Positions 60,073 to 64,000 of a stretch of 64,000 nt of DNA are shown here, piece after piece. The DNA lies in assembly GCF_002127325.2 (NCBI RefSeq), contig NC_035439.2, forward strand, positions 141,514,827 to 141,578,826. Reading direction: 5' to 3'. Below the pieces are notes generated by a model that saw only the letters and a list, made by a program, of their open reading frames with translations, did not search any database and had not been told where the DNA came from. Position 1 is the first letter of the stretch. The number at the start of each line of letters is the position of its first letter. The stretch comes from Helianthus annuus. Taxonomy: Eukaryota > Streptophyta > Magnoliopsida > Asterales > Asteraceae. The translations under genes and the position numbers were made by a program.

Positions 60073-60735
60073 GCCATGTTCCTACATTTTCTATGTAACA
60101 TATCGGGCCGCAGGCCATTGGCAAATAAATAAATAAGCAATTTTATACATTATTGTTTGTTACTACTATTACAAATGCGTGTCCACTTTGCGGTATCCCA
60201 AAAACAGATTGGTAAAATCTTCATTCGCGATACCCATACAAAGTGGTAACCACACACAAATATTGTAATAGGCCAGCAAAAGGCAAAAAGACTTGCATAT
60301 TTATCCGGCCGGATAAACAAGTTTTTGTTAACACTAACACAATTCCTGAGCCCAAAAAGGCAAACAATGGAATTGACGCGTACTCATACGACAAAGGTAT
60401 GGAGTATACTTGACCCCATTCACAAATGGGTAGAGTTCCGGTTATATAAGTTTTTACAAAGCTTACGCAATTCTAAAACCCTAACGGCGTAAATAACAGA
60501 ATTGACGCGTACTCATACCGCAACAGTATGGAGTACACTCGACCCCACTCACAATGGGTAGAGATTTGCATACATACGTTCAAACATGCAAGAATTAAAA
60601 ACACTTGTACAAATTGAACAAAAAACTTTATATTCAAAAAGTTCAAGCACCCACGCGATGCTTAATGGATTTACATAAAGTTCCTATCATATACAAGAGG
60701 AAGACAAAAAGGGGGCACACTAGCCAACCTAAACC
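60073..60735. repeat. Region between convergent pol and antisense gene, with repeated block
   Basis: Two copies, period about 130 bp, of a block starting GAATTGACGCGTACTCATAC and ending GGGTAGAG (60371-60432 and 60501-60561). The inverted motif CACTTTG/CAAAGTGG flanks 60183-60247. No gene is seen. The 3' ends of both transcripts should meet here. Confidence 0.7.
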
Positions 60736-63700
60736 CTATTTTGTACCACTGGTTCCAGCACCACCAGCGGGATCTTCCTCTTCCGCATCGGCATAGAGCA
60801 TCCGCAGCCGATCTACATAATCCGCAGCCTCTAAACAGTCATCCAATTCCTCCACGCAAGAAAGGGACGTATCATAAAAGGAGGCTACAGCCGCGTTCAG
60901 GCGACCTTCGGTGTCCACGTCACGGAACCCAGATCGCTCTGCAGTAAAACCGCCTTCAGACATGACGTTCATATGACTATCACAGCGGCTGTAACCAGCT
61001 TTAAAACCGGCATCGCGGGCACGTTCCTTGACCAAGTCCAAACCAGCTGCGGTCTCAGGTGCATCCATGATAGCCTGAACAATCTGCAGTAAAAGGATGA
61101 TAAGTCTCGGATACTAATCCAAGCAAATATAAAGGCAAGGGATACTTACACGCGCAATACCGTGACTCCGCATCCACTCACGGTCAGCCTCCAGTTGGTT
61201 AAACGAAGAGGTCAGAGCATCTCTGGCCTCAACGGCAACATTGGCCCGCTCTTCCGCTGCAGTCATGCGGGCTGTGAGGTCAGTGACCGCGACCTCCCGG
61301 GTCTGAACCTCAGCCTGCCAAAGAGCAGAAAACAGTTTACTCAGTAAACATTCTCAAAAAGCAGGGAAATATAAAACAAAGGTAACAAGTCATACCTGAA
61401 GGCTGGCAACAACTTTATCCAAACGAACGCGCTCAGCATTCGCCTCTTCAAGAGCCTTGGAAGAAAGGCTCTCCCTCTCCCTGGCCTCCTCAAGGGCCTT
61501 CGCAGCACGCGCCCCCGCTTCCTTGGCCTCTACAAGCGCCTTTACGGCCTCGGCCTCCGCCTGCTGCGCTTTAACCGCAATCGCCTCAGCTGCAGCTTTC
61601 TCTTGGCCCAAGGCAACGTTCGCTGCCTTGGCGTTCGTCAACTCCTGCCGAGCACGAAACAGATTGTCATTCTGCTTAGCCCAAGATTCATTCCACTTCT
61701 TGCGCTCATTGGACAACTTTTCGTTCCAACTCTTGCGTTCATCAGAAAGGAGTTTGGCAAGAGTACGAACCTGTTTCAGCTGAGCAGTGGCAGCCCACTC
61801 CGAGGTCTGTTTCTGCTTCTCAAACGCAGCTCTATCCTTCTCAAGCTGCTTCGCACCCGCACGAGCAGCCTTGACCAACTCTTCCGCTTCGGCCCGCATG
61901 CGAGCAGTTTCCTCCTCTCTGCGGCCTAACACCTTGTAGTCTTCCAAAATGGCGTTCGCCACTATGGAACTCCCTACTAGCATGGTGGAAAGTTGATTGA
62001 TGCGCAGCTCACGGGGGGCGGCACGGGCACGTTCAACTTCAAAGGGGGTGCCCAGACCACCCAGAATCTCCTTACACGCAGAAGGGTCATTGGAAATATC
62101 ATCCCCCTGCATAACAGTCCAGGGGGGTCGGTGATACACAGTACTTCGACCCTGGCTATACGTGCGGTAATAATACTCCAATTCAGACTCCCCAGGCTGA
62201 ATTGGAGGCCCATCATAACCCGCACCACCGGTACCCGAACCGGTAACCTTCTCACCAACAGAAGACTTCTGCGGTTCAGCATCAGTTTTGCGCGGCTCCG
62301 CATCAGCCTTTTGTTTCCCAGAATCCGAAGACCGTAGATCCATATTATCACCCTCATTGGGAGAGATCAGATTGTTGGAGGAATCAACGGTATCGAAAAT
62401 CTGGGTCGCGGATTTGTCCGCAATACCCTCCGTGTGCGCGGTTGAATCTGGCACCACCTTGACAAAAGGCGCCGAAGGTTCCTTAGACACCCCCGCACCT
62501 GCACCCATATCCCTGGTATGCGGGGGAGACAAAGGAGCATCAAAGATAGAAAAATCATCATCTTGAGGCTCTGCAAAAAACAAAGTCAATAGCTATCAAA
62601 AAACAAGTTGTACATAACACTTGAGACAAGCTATACAACACTTACCAACAGTAACCGCAGGCTTCTTTGGTGTTGGACCAGTCCTCTTAGACTGCAACCT
62701 CCGACGTTTAGGCCCACCGGCACCAGCGGCCGTCTCTTCTACTTGCCTCTTCCCAGCACCAGACTGCGAGCCCGCAGCTGTACCCAAACCGTCAAGGGTA
62801 TCAGATACTATCACATAATCCAAGTATCTACGGAAAGAAGAGTGAGAGATACCTGCCGCCTGCGGCACCAGAGGAGGCACAACAGTGACCTCCGGTATTT
62901 TCTTCTGGCGAAAGCGCACGCCTTTCACCGTTTGCCTCTTAGGCACACCCTTCGCGTCAGGGTCCCCTAAGGCCCCAAGATCACCTGCATAAAAACCATC
63001 CAAGAGGTGAGTCAGTGCAACCATTATTGTTATCACAAGAAAAAAGTATTCCTAAATATACCTTTACCACGCGGCAACTCAACTGCCAATGCGGCCTCAG
63101 TAGGCACCCGGAAGTTATCTCGAATGATAACATTAAACTCCTCCTCGCCATCCGCACAAACAACTGTTTCAACCTGACCCTGGAAATCCGGGGCAAACAT
63201 CCTCCATAAGGGAGCATCCTCTGATAGCAAACGCACAAGTCAGTAACGCATACGGGGATAAGAAAGAAACAAATGAAAAGTACGTACCACCACTTTTCTC
63301 CCGCACCACGGGCTTTGACTTCTTGTTCCTCCTTGTCAGCATCATGCGCAACACCCACAACTGTGTGTTGCTCAGCTTCACCGACTCAATGGTCTGCAAC
63401 TGCGGAAACCACTCCACCGACTTCATGCTAGGGACTGCAATGGTCTCTGATATGATCGTCTCGGTCACATTCCGAAACGTCATATTTGCAACAATCGCAG
63501 CAGCCTTGATGTAAAAGAACTTCATTTTCCACTTCGTCATCCCCTTGGGAGGAGTCATCAGTTTGGGACTACCCTCTCGTTGACGGAAAGAAAAGAACCC
63601 CAAGGACACCGTCATTTGATAAAACCGTCGGAAATCTCCAACGGTAGGCTCTATGCTAAGAGCACGAAAGGTTGATTCAAAATTTTGAATCCGGATCATA

Positions 63701-64000
63701 CCAAACGGACTCAGTTGAGAAATGTGGACCTTGTACCACTCCAAAACCTCAACAACAAAAACAGTCAAAGGTAACCGGAGATTACAGTCACCAAAATAGT
63801 CTGCCCACATGGTCACATAACCGGCCGGAGCATCGGCACCGGTGTCACCCTCCGATGGGTACAAGGCCCCATATTCAGGGGGCATTTGGACATCAAGAAT
63901 CAGACGATCAAAGGACTTCTTGGTCCACTTTAACACCGGTAAACCACCACCGGCGGCTCCCCCCTCTTCTTCCTCCGCCACCACCGGCGATGAAGACTCC
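60736..64000 (-). CDS. Antisense multi-exon gene of the Tat element (gypsy-type putative transposase domain plus coiled coil), partial
   Basis: Six exons on the minus strand join in phase with GT...AG borders: 63288 to beyond 64000, 63062-63220, 62646-62984, 61396-62570, 61150-61314 and 60736-61083 (stop). They give about 966 codons in the window with no stop or frameshift; introns are 66-81 bp. Exon 1 reads LPLTVFVVEVLEWYKVHISQ, QNFESTFRALSIEP and FFYIKAAAIVANM. This resembles the domain named putative gypsy-type transposon (Pfam Transposase_28). Exon 3 is basic (PKRRRLQSKR, a possible nuclear signal). Exon 4 has an acidic/proline start and then a long Ala/Glu/Lys coiled coil (REEETARMRAEAEELVKAAR onward). 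Exon 6 is a second acidic helical region ending GGAGTSGTK. The start lies off the right edge. It is convergent with gag-pol. Function is unknown; it is not a proven transposase. Confidence 0.8.

Larger units (their letters stand above)
53771..64000 (+). mobile_element. Ty3/Gypsy Tat-lineage retrotransposon (left LTR to window edge)
   Basis: Left LTR, primer site, gag-pol in one polyprotein (with a frameshift and a stop), a second RNase H between the first RNase H and integrase, and a convergent antisense gene downstream. The extra (archaeal-type) RNase H and a region 3' of integrase are typical of the Tat lineage. The right LTR is outside the window, so age and TSD cannot be read. Confidence 0.9.

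Noticed and set aside
61457..62970. Plus-strand frames up to 120 codons opposite the antisense gene
   Set aside because: Shadows of the Ala/Glu-rich coiled-coil exon and of exon 3; no domain support.

Overview
This is nuclear DNA from a flowering plant. The evidence is intron-split genes with GT...AG borders, long AT-rich spacers, plant LTR retrotransposons, Helitrons and MITEs. The repeat mix resembles Asteraceae, but that is inference from repeat style and not proven here. Three host genes are supported. The first is the 5' part of a delta-1-pyrroline-5-carboxylate synthase gene (P5CS, minus strand, exons 1-7, running off the left edge). The second is a complete NRT1/PTR (NPF5-type) transporter gene on the plus strand with three exons (36223-44320). 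The third is a small two-exon gene on the minus strand for a secreted cysteine-rich peptide resembling embryo-surrounding-factor/MEG peptides (50362-50972). A decayed Myb/SANT-like (NAM-associated) gene lies at about 29.8-31.2 kb.

Most of the rest is transposable elements, many with target-site duplications (TSDs) that fix their borders. 1-5.2 kb: P5CS, with elements in most of its introns. 5.5-11.6 kb: Helitron, retroposon, a Tourist-like element and AT-rich spacer. 11608-17950: a Copia LTR element on the minus strand with a ruined pol. 18323-29754: a Gypsy chromovirus with 2 kb LTRs, itself broken by a small non-autonomous LTR element (23406-26034). 31-36 kb: MITEs and a Helitron leading to the NPF promoter. 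44.4-53.1 kb: more foldback elements, Helitrons and the peptide gene. 53.1-53.8 kb: tail of a LINE. From 53771 to the right edge: a Tat-lineage Gypsy element with its left LTR, gag-pol and a convergent intron-containing antisense gene.

Two patterns stand out. First, at least seven long-hairpin elements that begin GAGT and end ACTC, or close variants, are each flanked by a 9-bp direct repeat; they look like one Mutator-type foldback superfamily that repeatedly entered introns and gene flanks. Second, the Tat element carries on its antisense strand a six-exon gene whose splice phases and reading frame are all intact in the window, although the sense gag-pol has a frameshift and a stop. All homology calls come from reading motifs by eye; no database search was run.
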